Of a stretch of DNA of 47,244 bases, positions 17,387 to 25,333 are shown one piece after another. A model generated the notes under the pieces. The model saw only the letters and a program-made list of their open reading frames with translations. It had not been told where the DNA came from and did no database searches. A program made the translations under genes and the position numbers. Each line of letters starts with the position of its first letter. Positions within the stretch are counted from its first letter, which is position 1. The stretch spans positions 1 to 47,244 of the forward strand of contig JBLMWU010000091.1 of NCBI GenBank assembly GCA_050257395.1, given 5' to 3'. This stretch comes from JAIRTY01 sp050257395. Its GTDB lineage: Bacteria; Actinomycetota; Actinomycetes; Streptosporangiales; Streptosporangiaceae.

Positions 17387-18157
17387 TCAGGCAGGTTCCC
17401 AGCGCCAGCCGTTGTTGTCCTCGCACACGATGGCCTCGCCGTCCCCGGCCACGCCGCTCACACCGTGGTCGCTCGTCCGGCAGAACTCGCCCGGCTCGTA
17501 GCAGTTGCCGCCGTTGGTGAGCGGATGGCACGACGTGGCGGGCGCGGACGACGGTGGTGGCGGGGGCGAGGCGGCCGCTGGCGTGCTGATCACGGCGGGC
17601 GGCGGCGACAGATAGCGGTGGTACGCGCGGGCCCAGTTGGTCCTGATGGCACGCTGAGCCTTCGCCAGGGTGATCTGCCCGGCGCACACCATGGCGTGCA
17701 GCTTGTCCTCCAGGCGGTCTTTCGCATGGGACGCGCGGACCGGCTGGGGCCAGAGATTGCGGATGCCGTTGCTGCCGTCCAGTTCCAGCGGTATCAGATG
17801 GTCGATGCGGAACCGGTGGCGCTGCCCGGGCGTGATGCCGTAGCGGGCGAAGACCAGGTCACGAACGGCCAGGCTGGGCCGCGCCGCTTCCAGGGCGGCG
17901 CTGACAGCTGGGCAGATAGCCGTCAGGCTGTGGCCCGCCGCGCCGGGGGTCACCGCACCCGGTGGCCTGCCCCATCCTGTTGGTGCCGCCGCGAGCACCG
18001 CCGGCTGGGCGGTCTGCGTGGCCACCGGCACCGGCGTTGGCGTCGGTGATGCGGCCGCGACCGCGGACCGGGTGGCCGCAGGCTGGGTGCCAGTGGCCGT
18101 GCTGCATCCGGCCGCGGCGACAGCCAGCAGCACCATGACAGGCAAGAGCGTTTTCAT
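17387..18157 (-). CDS. Secreted lipoprotein with HNH-nuclease-like domain
   Basis: A 256-residue protein with a signal peptide ending in a lipobox (VAAAGCS, Cys near residue 19) and a Pro/Ala/Thr linker. A central domain of about 85 residues contains 'RIDHLIPLELDGSNGIRNLWPQP', an HNH-type metal-binding core (Asp-His, later Asn and Trp-Pro). A C-terminal Cys-rich module 'CHPLTNGGNCYEPGEFC ... EDNNGWRWEP' resembles small domains of secreted actinobacterial proteins. It would act outside the membrane, possibly as a surface nuclease. ATG 18157 is chosen because it starts the signal peptide. The gene converges on the MetE-like gene. Confidence 0.75.
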   Translation of the reverse strand: MKTLLPVMVLLAVAAAGCSTATGTQPAATRSAVAAASPTPTPVPVATQTAQPAVLAAAPTGWGRPPGAVTPGAAGHSLTAICPAVSAALEAARPSLAVRDLVFARYGITPGQRHRFRIDHLIPLELDGSNGIRNLWPQPVRASHAKDRLEDKLHAMVCAGQITLAKAQRAIRTNWARAYHRYLSPPPAVISTPAAASPPPPPSSAPATSCHPLTNGGNCYEPGEFCRTSDHGVSGVAGDGEAIVCEDNNGWRWEPA

Positions 18158-18372
18158 GGATCCCCCGTGACCGCGCAATGTCCCCGGAGTGGGACGCACG
18201 CCAGGCCGGACTGGTGTACACGCGCCCCGGGCAGCCATTGCCCGGCCGTCTCGTGACTTCGGCAGCAGTCCGGTTCGGTCGTTATGTCAGTGGGGCTCGC
18301 CCGCTGTGAGCACCACGTCGTGCCCAACCCCTTCTATGACGCGTAACCTGTGCGCTCGCCTGACGGCGGCCG

Positions 18373-18849
18373 CTAGGCCGGGCGCCAGATCGTCGGGCCC
18401 TGGGGGAACGATCCGCCGGCCTGGGTGAGCATCAGCAGGCAGCGCTCGATGCGCAGCTCGAACAGGGCGTCGGCGCCGAAGCTGGGCCAGAGCTTGCCGT
18501 CCCGCTCGGCCAGGACCTGGTCGCGGACGGCCGCGCGCACCGCGGGGTCCGGAACTTCGGCGGCCTGCCCGATGATGGCGAAGCCGTCCTCTTCCCGGGG
18601 CGGCGGGCAGGTCTCGCTGTGCAGGGCGTAGCGGCCATCCCGGCGCAGGTCGGCCTGCTTGGGGCCGCCCACGATCAGGACGTGCAGGCCAGCGGCGCTG
18701 ATGACCGGGCAGACGGGATGCACGCGCGGGCCGCCGTCCGGCCGCACCGTGGCGAGGAATCCCAGGCCGATGCCGGCCTGGTAGAGCTGGGCCCGGCCCG
18801 CCGCGGCGAGAGCGGGCTGGCAGCGTGCGAACTCTGTCCAGGTGATCAT
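18373..18849 (-). CDS. Pyridoxamine 5'-phosphate oxidase-fold protein
   Basis: A 158-residue split-barrel flavin-binding-fold protein. 'LGFLATVRPDGGPRVHPVCPV' is the characteristic first strand pair, and 'LHSETCPPPREEDGFAIIGQAAEVPD' is typical of the PNPOx-like/F420-binding group of Actinobacteria. Length is normal for a single domain. It is transcribed divergently from a WYL-domain regulator across 65 bases containing a 17-bp palindrome, so it is the probable target of that regulator. Cofactor (FMN or F420) and substrate are unknown. Confidence 0.85.
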   Translation of the reverse strand: MITWTEFARCQPALAAAGRAQLYQAGIGLGFLATVRPDGGPRVHPVCPVISAAGLHVLIVGGPKQADLRRDGRYALHSETCPPPREEDGFAIIGQAAEVPDPAVRAAVRDQVLAERDGKLWPSFGADALFELRIERCLLMLTQAGGSFPQGPTIWRPA

Positions 18850-18872
18850 TCCCGGAGACTACGCAGCTATCA

Positions 18873-18889
18873 CTGACATCATGTGTCAG
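18873..18889. promoter_or_regulatory. Palindrome CTGACA-tcatg-TGTCAG between PNPOx and WYL genes
   Basis: A perfect 6-5-6 inverted repeat centred between the divergent genes. It ends 12 bases upstream of the TAGACT box that precedes the regulator's GTG, so it covers that gene's -35 region. TGACA/TGTCA half-sites fit regulators with this HTH type. It is a likely autoregulatory operator. Confidence 0.6.
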
Positions 18890-18914
18890 CGATTCCGCCA
18901 TAGACTTCCGGGCT

Positions 18915-19886
18915 GTGCGGGCCGATCGCCTGGTGTCCCTGGTCCTGCTGCTGCAGGCGCGGGGACGCACGGCTGCCCGCGTGCTCGCCGCCGAGCTCGA
19001 CGTTTCGGTGCGGACCGTCTACCGCGACCTCGAGGCGCTCAGCGCCGCCGGGGTCCCGGTGGTGACGGAACCGGGGCCCGGCGGCGGCTGCCAGCTGCTG
19101 GACGACTACCGGTTCCCGCTGCGCGGGCTGCGGCCGGATGAAGCTGAGGCGCTGCTCATTCTCGGGGTGCCGCCCGCCGTCAGCGAGCTGGGGCTCGGCG
19201 GGACACTGGCGGCGGCCCAGCGCCGCATCCAGGTCACGGCCGGGGTGAGCGCGGAGACCGCGCTGGTCCATCTGGACATGCCGCGCTGGTTCTCCGGCCA
19301 GGAAGAGGTCCCTGAGCTCAGGACCCTGGCTCAGGCCGTGCGGCAGGGGCGGCTCGCGGAGTTCCGTTACCGGGAGGAGAAGCGTTCCCGGATCGCCGGG
19401 CCGCTCGGCCTGGTGAACAAGGCCGGGATCTGGTACCTCGTGGCGCGGGCCGGCAGGCCCGGCAGCGACCGGGACATCGCCGTGTTCCGGGCATCGCGGA
19501 TCAGCCTTGCGCGGGTGCTCTCCCAGCCCGCCGGGCGCCCGGCCGGCTTCGAGCTGGCCGCGTTCTGGGCGCGCTGGTCGGCGGAGTTCGCCGCCACCCG
19601 GCCGCAGGTGACAGCGGTCGTGCGGGCGGCGCCGGAGGCGCTGGCCGCCTTTCCCGAGGTGTTCGGCGACGGTGCGCGGGCGGCGATCGCCGCCGCGTCC
19701 GGGCCCGATCAGCGTGGCTGGCGGGTGGTCAGGCTCAGCTTCGAGCACGAGACCGCCGCCGCGCACCGGCTGGCCGGCTTCGGGGGAAGCGTGGAAGTCC
19801 TGCGGCCTGCCGCCGTCCGCGACCGGCTGGTCGCCACCGCCCGCGCGATCATCGAGCGGTACCGGCACGACGGCGCCGGGGGGTGA
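18915..19886 (+). CDS. WYL-domain (YafY/DeoR-type) transcriptional regulator
   Basis: A 323-residue regulator. Residues 1-60 hold an HTH_11 domain (LVLLLQARGRTAARVLAAELDVSVRTVYRDLEAL), followed by the usual 'GGCQLLDDYRFPLRGLRPDEAEALLILG' linker. The middle contains the WYL-like effector domain around 'GLVNKAGIWYLVARA' and a C-terminal WCX-like extension. Such proteins sense ligands, often nucleotides or small metabolites. TAGACT ends eight bases before the GTG start, suggesting a leaderless message. It is divergent from the PNPOx-like gene, which it probably controls through the palindrome at 18873. Confidence 0.9.
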   Translation: MRADRLVSLVLLLQARGRTAARVLAAELDVSVRTVYRDLEALSAAGVPVVTEPGPGGGCQLLDDYRFPLRGLRPDEAEALLILGVPPAVSELGLGGTLAAAQRRIQVTAGVSAETALVHLDMPRWFSGQEEVPELRTLAQAVRQGRLAEFRYREEKRSRIAGPLGLVNKAGIWYLVARAGRPGSDRDIAVFRASRISLARVLSQPAGRPAGFELAAFWARWSAEFAATRPQVTAVVRAAPEALAAFPEVFGDGARAAIAAASGPDQRGWRVVRLSFEHETAAAHRLAGFGGSVEVLRPAAVRDRLVATARAIIERYRHDGAGG

Positions 19887-19923
19887 TCCGCGGGAACCCC
19901 GGACGATTCCGCGGGAACCGCGG
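19887..19923. terminator. Repeat and hairpin between convergent genes
   Basis: TCCGCGGGAACC occurs twice (19887-19898 and 19908-19919). The second copy forms CCGCGG-gaa-CCGCGG, a 6-bp stem with a 3-base loop. It lies exactly between two convergent stop codons, so a bidirectional terminator is plausible. Confidence 0.4.
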
Positions 19924-19927
19924 TGAC

Positions 19928-20812
19928 TCAGGCGCCGCAGGCGCCGGGCCTGGCGCGGGGGCTGCAGTAGGAGATCGGGCCCTGCTTGCCGGCCGCGACC
20001 GTGAGGGATCCGGCGGCCGGGGTGAGGGTGACCGTGACCGGGCCGCTCGCCGGCGGGTAGGACGCGTCCAGGACGGTGCCGCGGTAGCGGTCGCCGCTGT
20101 GGCCGGTCAGCTGGAACACGGTGACCCCGCCGGGAAAGATCGTGTCGCCGGCGATGGTGTCGCAGGGCGGGCCCTGCTGGCGGGAGCAGAACTGGTACAC
20201 GCGGTAGCTGGCGATGCCGAGCCCGCCCGCGGTGACGGTCAGGTTCCGGCCGTGCCCGCTCCAGACCCCGGCCAGGGCCGTGTAAGCGGCGGGCTGGGCC
20301 GGGCCGCTGCCGTGCCGGGTGGCCTGGCCGTGGCCGATCACCCCGCCTGCCACCTGATAGGAGGCGTGGTAGGTCTGCGTGCTGCCGTCCGTCTGCTCCG
20401 CGACCAGCAGCACCTGCACGGTGGCGCCCTGGGTGGCGGTGATGGTGACGTCGTCGTGCGCGGTCTGCGCGAAGCCCCGGACCATCGCCTGGTAACTGGA
20501 GCTCAGGTTCCGCCCGCCCAGCTGCCAGGCCCGCGGCCAGTCCTTGTGGTTGACCGCGTCGAAGTACGCCATGACCGTCGCGTCCGGCGTGCCGGGGGTG
20601 GCGCCGGCGGACGCGCTGGCCGGGGGAGTGGCGCCGCTGCCGGCGGGCGCCGCGGACCCGCCCGCCGAGCTGGCCGGTGACCCGCTGGCGGTGGCCGGGG
20701 GCGGCTGCTGCGAGCCGCCGCTGGCGCAGCCCGCCGCCAGCGCGGCCAGCGCCGCCGCGGCCAGCGCCCGGGCGGCCCAGCCCCGGCCGCGGGACCGTGC
20801 CGGTGCCCTCAT
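19928..20812 (-). CDS. Hypothetical lipoprotein, 294 aa
   Basis: An exported lipoprotein: basic N-terminus, an Ala/Leu hydrophobic stretch and lipobox AAGC near residue 28, then about 45 residues of Ser/Ala/Gly/Pro linker. The folded part begins at 'TVMAYFDAVNHKDWPRAWQLGG', which resembles an NTF2-like or mycobacterial lipoprotein start with one short repeat-like beta domain after it. No catalytic motif was recognised. The start ATG at 20812 overlaps the stop of the upstream F420-type gene (ATGA), so the two are translated together. Confidence 0.75.
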   Translation of the reverse strand: MRAPARSRGRGWAARALAAAALAALAAGCASGGSQQPPPATASGSPASSAGGSAAPAGSGATPPASASAGATPGTPDATVMAYFDAVNHKDWPRAWQLGGRNLSSSYQAMVRGFAQTAHDDVTITATQGATVQVLLVAEQTDGSTQTYHASYQVAGGVIGHGQATRHGSGPAQPAAYTALAGVWSGHGRNLTVTAGGLGIASYRVYQFCSRQQGPPCDTIAGDTIFPGGVTVFQLTGHSGDRYRGTVLDASYPPASGPVTVTLTPAAGSLTVAAGKQGPISYCSPRARPGACGA

Positions 20813-21357
20813 TCCGCGCCGCCCGGGTGCAGCAGGAACATCCGCGGCTGCTGGCCGCGGCGCCGCAGGTAGTCCGCGTACCCGGGATAGATCTCCAGCA
20901 GCCGCGGCCACAGCCGGTCCCAGGAGGCCTGGTCGGCGAGCTCCGCGGTGACCGCGAGCCGCTCCGGCCCGATCTCCGCGGTCGCCGCCGGGTGGGCGAG
21001 CAGGTTGCCGGTCCACGCCGGGTGGGCGCTCTGCCCGAAGTTGGTGCCGGTCACCACGAAATCGTCCCCGTCCCGCACGTACACCAGCGGTGTGGTGCGC
21101 GGCTGGCCGGACTTCGCCCCTGTCGTGGTCAGCAGCAGCACCGGCAGCCCGTACAGACGCGAGGCTACCCGCCCGCCCGAGCGGCGGATCAGGAACCGGT
21201 CCAGCCGGGGGCCGACCCGCCGGTACGCCGCCGCGAACGGCCGGGTCGGCGCCACCGCCCGCAGCAGCGCGGTGAGCGGGGTGCGCCGCAGCCGCTCCTC
21301 GTAGGCCGCGACCCGGGCCAGGGCTGCCGCCCGCCCCCCGTCCGCCTGACCACCCAT
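20809..21357 (-). CDS. F420-dependent nitroreductase-like protein (DDN family)
   Basis: A 182-residue protein of the deazaflavin(F420)-dependent nitroreductase family. Hallmarks are 'LLLTTTGAKSGQPRTTPLVYVRDGDDFVVTGTNFG' and 'HPAWTGNLLAHPAATAEIG', the F420-binding split-barrel segments. Such enzymes reduce quinones, nitro compounds or other activated substrates with F420H2. ATG 21357 gives the normal length; an in-frame start at 21453 would add a non-conserved tail. Site B of the repeated operator lies 134 bases upstream, so the gene may belong to the regulon. Confidence 0.9.
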   Translation of the reverse strand: MGGQADGGRAAALARVAAYEERLRRTPLTALLRAVAPTRPFAAAYRRVGPRLDRFLIRRSGGRVASRLYGLPVLLLTTTGAKSGQPRTTPLVYVRDGDDFVVTGTNFGQSAHPAWTGNLLAHPAATAEIGPERLAVTAELADQASWDRLWPRLLEIYPGYADYLRRRGQQPRMFLLHPGGAE

Positions 21358-21734
21358 CCCGACCTCCCAGCCACCCGGGCAGCCGGGCAGCGGGGCCCCG
21401 GCGCGCTGCCGGTACCTTACGCCCGCCGCCGCCCTGGCGGGCCCGCGCGGCACGCCCGGAGCCGGGCGCCTTCCCCCGCTGGACGGCCTTTCCTAAAATT
21501 GTTTACAGTGCTGTCAGCATTTCCGTTTACGTTCAAGGGAATGAGCAGGCCGCCGGGTAATGCAGCGCCCGGCCGGCGTGGCAGCGGGCTGACACCCGGG
21601 GGCAACCCGGGTGCACATGGCGGACACAATTGTCTGTCATCCTGTGATCGACGACTTCGACTCGGTTCCGGGACCTCCGCTCCAGCCGGACCTGGTGACA
21701 CGTGCCGTCGTCCGTAGCGAGAGGACCTGGTTGA
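21358..21734. other. 377-base divergent regulatory region
   Basis: No gene was found here. The region holds operator-like site B (21491-21508), a second GTTTAC core at 21525-21530 exactly 24 bases after the one at 21501-21506, and the perfect palindrome ACAATTGT at 21626-21633, 102 bases before the gntR start. The AT-rich centre contrasts with the flanks and probably contains the promoters of gntR and the F420-type gene. Confidence 0.6.
21491..21508. promoter_or_regulatory. Site B of the operator family
   Basis: Twelve of 18 positions match TGACAAgaTTGTtgACAA, including the central TTGT and ACA blocks (TTGTTTACAG at 21499-21508). It is one of the weaker copies, but lies upstream of the GntR gene itself, where autoregulation is expected. 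Confidence 0.45.
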
Positions 21735-22424
21735 ATGCGTGAGATCCCGGAGCACCTGCCGGAAACCGTCAGCTTGCTCGACAAGCTCCGGATGGCGATC
21801 TTCCACGGCGAGCTCACCCCGGGCCAGCGGCTGGTGGAAACCGAGCTGGCGGGCCGGTACGACACCTCGCGCGGCGCCGTCCGGGAGGCGCTGGTCCTGC
21901 TCAGCAACGAAGGGCTGGTGTCGCGGGAGCGCAACCGGGGCGCCTGGGTGCGCCCGGTGTCGCTGGAAGAGGCCATCGAGATCACCGAGTGCCGGGCGGT
22001 GCTGGAGGGCCTGTGCGCGGCCAAGGCGGCGGCCGCCGCCACCCGGCAGGACCACCGGGAGCTGAAGGCGATCGCCAAGGCCATGACCGAGGCGGTCAAG
22101 AAGAGCGACATCGTCACCTACAACCGCACCAGCCAGGAAGTGCACACCCGGGTGCGGACGCTCGCCCACCAGTCCACCGCCGCCGGCATCCTCGAGCGGC
22201 TGCGCTACCAGAGCGTGCGCTACCAGTTCTCGGTGTCGCTGCTGCCCGGCCGGCCCGCCCAGGGCCTCAAGGAGCACCTGGCCATCATCGACGCGGTGAT
22301 CTCCGGCGACCCGGACGTGGCTGAGCGCACCATGCGCGACCACCTGATGAGCGTCATCGGCGCGCTGCACCAGCTCGCGGAGATCGGCGCCTCACCCATC
22401 GCGGCGGCCGCCGCCTGGCGGTAG
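21735..22424 (+). CDS. GntR family regulator, FCD (FadR-like) subfamily
   Basis: A 229-residue regulator. The winged helix spans residues about 10-75 (MAIFHGELTPGQRLVETELA, then 'TSRGAVREALVLLSNEGLV', the GntR recognition helix). The all-helical FCD ligand domain follows, with a ligand-binding His in 'SQEVHTRVR', 'LKEHLAIIDAV' and 'MRDHLMSV', the spacing of the metal-binding FCD site. This subfamily typically represses catabolic genes and is released by a carboxylic-acid metabolite, binding sites with TTGT/ACAA-like arms. It is the only GntR gene in the window and is the best candidate for the repeated 18-bp element. Confidence 0.92.
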   Translation: MREIPEHLPETVSLLDKLRMAIFHGELTPGQRLVETELAGRYDTSRGAVREALVLLSNEGLVSRERNRGAWVRPVSLEEAIEITECRAVLEGLCAAKAAAAATRQDHRELKAIAKAMTEAVKKSDIVTYNRTSQEVHTRVRTLAHQSTAAGILERLRYQSVRYQFSVSLLPGRPAQGLKEHLAIIDAVISGDPDVAERTMRDHLMSVIGALHQLAEIGASPIAAAAAWR

Positions 22425-22427
22425 CCG

Positions 22428-22463
22428 CCGGCGGCGGGCAGCGGGCACCCGGCCCGCCGCCGG
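22428..22463. terminator. Strong hairpin between gntR and SDR genes
   Basis: CCGGCGGCGGGC and GCCCGCCGCCGG form a perfect 12-bp stem with a 12-base loop, starting four bases after the gntR stop and ending 12 bases before the convergent SDR stop. It is a likely bidirectional terminator. Confidence 0.7.
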
Positions 22464-22475
22464 CCGGGCGGCCGC

Positions 22476-23237
22476 TCAGGCGTTGAGCGCGCCGTCGATC
22501 AGGTGCGTGGTGCCGGAGACGTAGGACGCCTCGTCCGACAGCAGCCACACCACCAGGTTCGCCACCTCGGTGGCGGTCCCGTACCGGCCCAGCGGCACCT
22601 GGGCCGCGGTCCGCCGGAACACCCCCTCCGGGTCGTCCGGGTCGATCTGGGCGGTCAGGTCGCGGGCCATCCGGGTGTCGATGTGCCCCGGCGCGACGCC
22701 GTTGACCCGGATCCCGTACGGCGCGCCTTCCAGCGCCGCGCACCGGGTCAGCCCGGCGACCGCGTGCTTGGACGCCACGTACGGCGAGAACGTCGCGGCG
22801 CCGCGGATCGCGGCCATCGACGCGGTGTTGACGATCGCCCCGGACGACTGCTGCTTCATCACCGCCAGCACCGCCCGCAGCCCCATGAACACCCCGCGGG
22901 TGTTGACCGCCATCACCCGGTCGAAGTCGGCCACCGACAGCTCGGTCATCGGCGCCATCCGGCCCTCGATGCCGGCGTTGTTGAAGAACAGGTCGATCCG
23001 CCCGTGCGCCGCCGCCGCCTCGGCCACGTAGCGGTCGACGTCCGCTTCCTGGCTGACGTCGGCCACCACCGGCAGCGACCCCTCGACGGACCTGGCGGAC
23101 TCACGGAGCGCGTCCCCGGCCCAGTCGACCATCACCACGCTGGCCCCCTCGGCGGCCAGCCGGGTGGACACCGCCAGCCCGAACCCGGCCGCCGCGCCGG
23201 TGACGACCGCGGCCCGGCCGCGCAGCCGCCCGGTCAC
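22476..23237 (-). CDS. Short-chain dehydrogenase/reductase
   Basis: A 253-residue classical SDR. The cofactor loop is TGAAAGFGLAV near residues 13-23, with Asp in 'VVMVDWA' favouring NAD(H). 'NNAGIEG' and the catalytic Ser and Tyr-x-x-x-Lys (NTASMAA, then YVASKHA) are present, as is the C-terminal 'YVSGTTHLIDGAL'. It would oxidise a secondary alcohol. Its start overlaps the stop of the next SDR (ATGA), and both follow the zinc dehydrogenase gene in one operon. The substrate is presumably an intermediate of the imported compound. Confidence 0.92.
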   Translation of the reverse strand: MTGRLRGRAAVVTGAAAGFGLAVSTRLAAEGASVVMVDWAGDALRESARSVEGSLPVVADVSQEADVDRYVAEAAAAHGRIDLFFNNAGIEGRMAPMTELSVADFDRVMAVNTRGVFMGLRAVLAVMKQQSSGAIVNTASMAAIRGAATFSPYVASKHAVAGLTRCAALEGAPYGIRVNGVAPGHIDTRMARDLTAQIDPDDPEGVFRRTAAQVPLGRYGTATEVANLVVWLLSDEASYVSGTTHLIDGALNA

Positions 23238-24103
23238 CGGGCACCGCCGCGCGGGCTGGCCGGGGCGGCCGCCGGGCCGACCGCCCCGGCCAGGATCGCC
23301 TCGTGGCGCTGGCGTATCTGGTCGTCCCAGTCATGGTCGGTGAGCAGGTAGGGGGCGTCGCGGCGGACGGCGTCCACCAGCCTGGCCGCCACCTCCGCGG
23401 GCGCCATCCCCTGCGCCAGCGTGGCGTGCATCCGCTCCCGCAGCTCCCGGCCTGCCGCGGCGCCCGGGGTCTCCTGCTCGTTGCGCAGGTCAGCGGGCCG
23501 GTTCCGGCTGCCGTGGAAGAGGTTGGTGGCGATGATGCCCGGGCACAGCGCGGTCACCCCGATCTGCGCGTCCCGGGCGCGCAGGTCGGCGCGGAGCACC
23601 TCGGACAGGGCGAGCACCGCGTGCTTGGTGATGCCGTACATGTTGCCCGCGCTGATCACCGAGGTCATCGAGCAGGTGTTGACGATGTGGGCCGGGCCGC
23701 CCTGGCCGAGCATGATCGGCACGAACGTGCGCACCCCGTGCACCACGCTCCAGAAGTTGACGTTGACCGTCCAGGCCCAGTCCCTGTCGGTGGCCTCCCA
23801 GATCGGCCCGTCCAGGTAGCCCTCGACGCCGGCGTTGTTGCACAGCAGGTGCACGGCGCCGAACCGGGCCACGGCCGCGTCCGCGAGCTGGCGGACCGAG
23901 CCCGGGTCGGACACGTCGGTGCGCACGGCCGCCACCTCGTGCCCGTCCGCGGCCAGCGCGGCGGCGCTGGCGGCCAGCGCGTCCTCCTGGATGTCGGCCG
24001 CGACGATCTTCATGCCCTCCTCGGCGAAGCGGCGGGCGAACGCCTTGCCCATGCCGCTGCCCGCGCCGGTGACCACGGCGACACGGCCGGCCAGCTGATC
24101 CAT
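23234..24103 (-). CDS. Short-chain dehydrogenase/reductase
   Basis: A 289-residue SDR with cofactor loop TGAGSGMGKAF near residues 12-22, 'NNAGVEG', catalytic Ser in 'NTCSMTS' and YGITKHA. A C-terminal extension after 'RLVDAVRRDAPYLLTDHDWDDQIRQRH' makes it longer than the neighbouring SDR and resembles the SDRs often called cyclopentanol- or toluenesulfonate-type. AGGAGG lies four bases before ATG 24103. It is the middle gene of a three-gene dehydrogenase operon (zinc ADH, this SDR, second SDR). Confidence 0.9.
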   Translation of the reverse strand: MDQLAGRVAVVTGAGSGMGKAFARRFAEEGMKIVAADIQEDALAASAAALAADGHEVAAVRTDVSDPGSVRQLADAAVARFGAVHLLCNNAGVEGYLDGPIWEATDRDWAWTVNVNFWSVVHGVRTFVPIMLGQGGPAHIVNTCSMTSVISAGNMYGITKHAVLALSEVLRADLRARDAQIGVTALCPGIIATNLFHGSRNRPADLRNEQETPGAAAGRELRERMHATLAQGMAPAEVAARLVDAVRRDAPYLLTDHDWDDQIRQRHEAILAGAVGPAAAPASPRGGAR

Positions 24104-24158
24104 GCACCCTCCTTGCTCGTGACTGCGCTCGCGACTGCCTGCCGGTGACTGTGCGGTC

Positions 24159-25172
24159 CTACTGCCGCTGTCCCGGCCGGGCCAGCACGCGGACGAGGCT
24201 GCCGGGGTGCCGCAGCCGGGCCAGGGCGGCCGGGGTCTGCGCCAGGCTGACCCGCTCGCTGATGAGCGCCGTGACCGGCACCCGGCCGCCGGTCACGTGC
24301 CCCACCGCGGCCCGGTAGTCGGGATAGCTGAACGCACAGCTGCCCGCCAGCCGCAGCCCGTCGCCCACCAGCTGATCCAGGGGAACGGGGACCTTCTCGG
24401 AGGTCAGCGCCACCTCCACGCAGATGCCGCCCGGCTCCAGCACCGCCAGCGCGTCGGCGACCGCGCCAGGGGCGGCCGAGCATTCCAGCACCGCGGCGAA
24501 CCGGTACCCGCGGCTGGCGGCGTACTCGCGGACGCCGAGCTCGCGGGTGTCGATCACCTCGTCGGCGCCGACAGCCGCGGCGGCGGCCCGGCGGCCAGCG
24601 GACCGCCCGGCCACCACGATCCGGCTGACCCCGGCCAGCCGCAGCCCCATGACCACGTTCAGGCCGATCGTGCCGGCCCCGTAGACCAGGACCGTGTCGC
24701 CCGGCCCGGTGCCGGCCTGGCCGACCGCGGCCAGGGCGACCGCCAGCGGCTCCGCGTGCGCGCCGAGCTCGACCGGCACCCCGTCCGGCAGCGCCACCAG
24801 CTGGTTGTGCGGCACCGCCACGTACTCCGCGTACGCGCCGGGGGCGGTGACGCCGACGTTCGGCGCCGCCTCGCAGCGGAACGGCAGCCCCCGCTGGCAG
24901 ATGCGGCAGGTGCCGCAGGTCCCCAGCGGGCTCACGGCCACCGGCTGCCCGGTGCGCCAGCCGGTCACGCCGGCGCCGAGGGCGGCGATGCGGCCGCCGA
25001 ACTCGTGGCCGAGGACCTGCCCTTCCCGGGCCAGCCCGGCCGCGATAGCGTGCACGTCCGACCCGCACAGGCCGCAGGCGTCGACCTCGATGACCACCTG
25101 CCCGGGCGCTGGCCGCGGGTCGGGGACGTCGGCGACCTCGCAGCCGCCTGGCACGCAGACAACGGCCTTCAT
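24159..25172 (-). CDS. Zinc-dependent alcohol/polyol dehydrogenase
   Basis: A 337-residue medium-chain dehydrogenase. The catalytic zinc site CGLCGSDVHA near residue 33 and GHEFGG near 60 are present, as is the structural four-Cys cluster 'CGTCRICQRGLPFRC' near 90. The Rossmann loop is 'VYGAGTIGLN', of the sorbitol/threonine dehydrogenase branch. AGGAGAG precedes the ATG. First gene of the dehydrogenase operon, divergent from the amidohydrolase gene over 161 bases that contain a degenerate operator copy. Its probable role is oxidation of a polyol or hydroxy-acid substrate. Confidence 0.9.
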   Translation of the reverse strand: MKAVVCVPGGCEVADVPDPRPAPGQVVIEVDACGLCGSDVHAIAAGLAREGQVLGHEFGGRIAALGAGVTGWRTGQPVAVSPLGTCGTCRICQRGLPFRCEAAPNVGVTAPGAYAEYVAVPHNQLVALPDGVPVELGAHAEPLAVALAAVGQAGTGPGDTVLVYGAGTIGLNVVMGLRLAGVSRIVVAGRSAGRRAAAAAVGADEVIDTRELGVREYAASRGYRFAAVLECSAAPGAVADALAVLEPGGICVEVALTSEKVPVPLDQLVGDGLRLAGSCAFSYPDYRAAVGHVTGGRVPVTALISERVSLAQTPAALARLRHPGSLVRVLARPGQRQ

Positions 25173-25244
25173 CTGCCACTCTCCTGATACATGACGTAGC
25201 GGCTGTTGGGTGCCGAGGAGATCGTCTGGTTATTCATGGGGCAC

Positions 25245-25260
25245 TTGTCAGTGATTATGT
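25245..25260. promoter_or_regulatory. Degenerate operator-like element (possible site G)
   Basis: TTGTca-GTGA-tt-ATGT has one perfect and one near-perfect half-site at the right 12-bp spacing, but the middle block fails. It is the only such sequence between the divergent ADH and amidohydrolase genes. Confidence 0.25.
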
Positions 25261-25333
25261 GGGCATGAAACCCTTCGGGCAATGATCGGCAGGCAGTGGC
25301 CGGCGTGAGCCGGCGGAGAGTGCAGGGACACCG

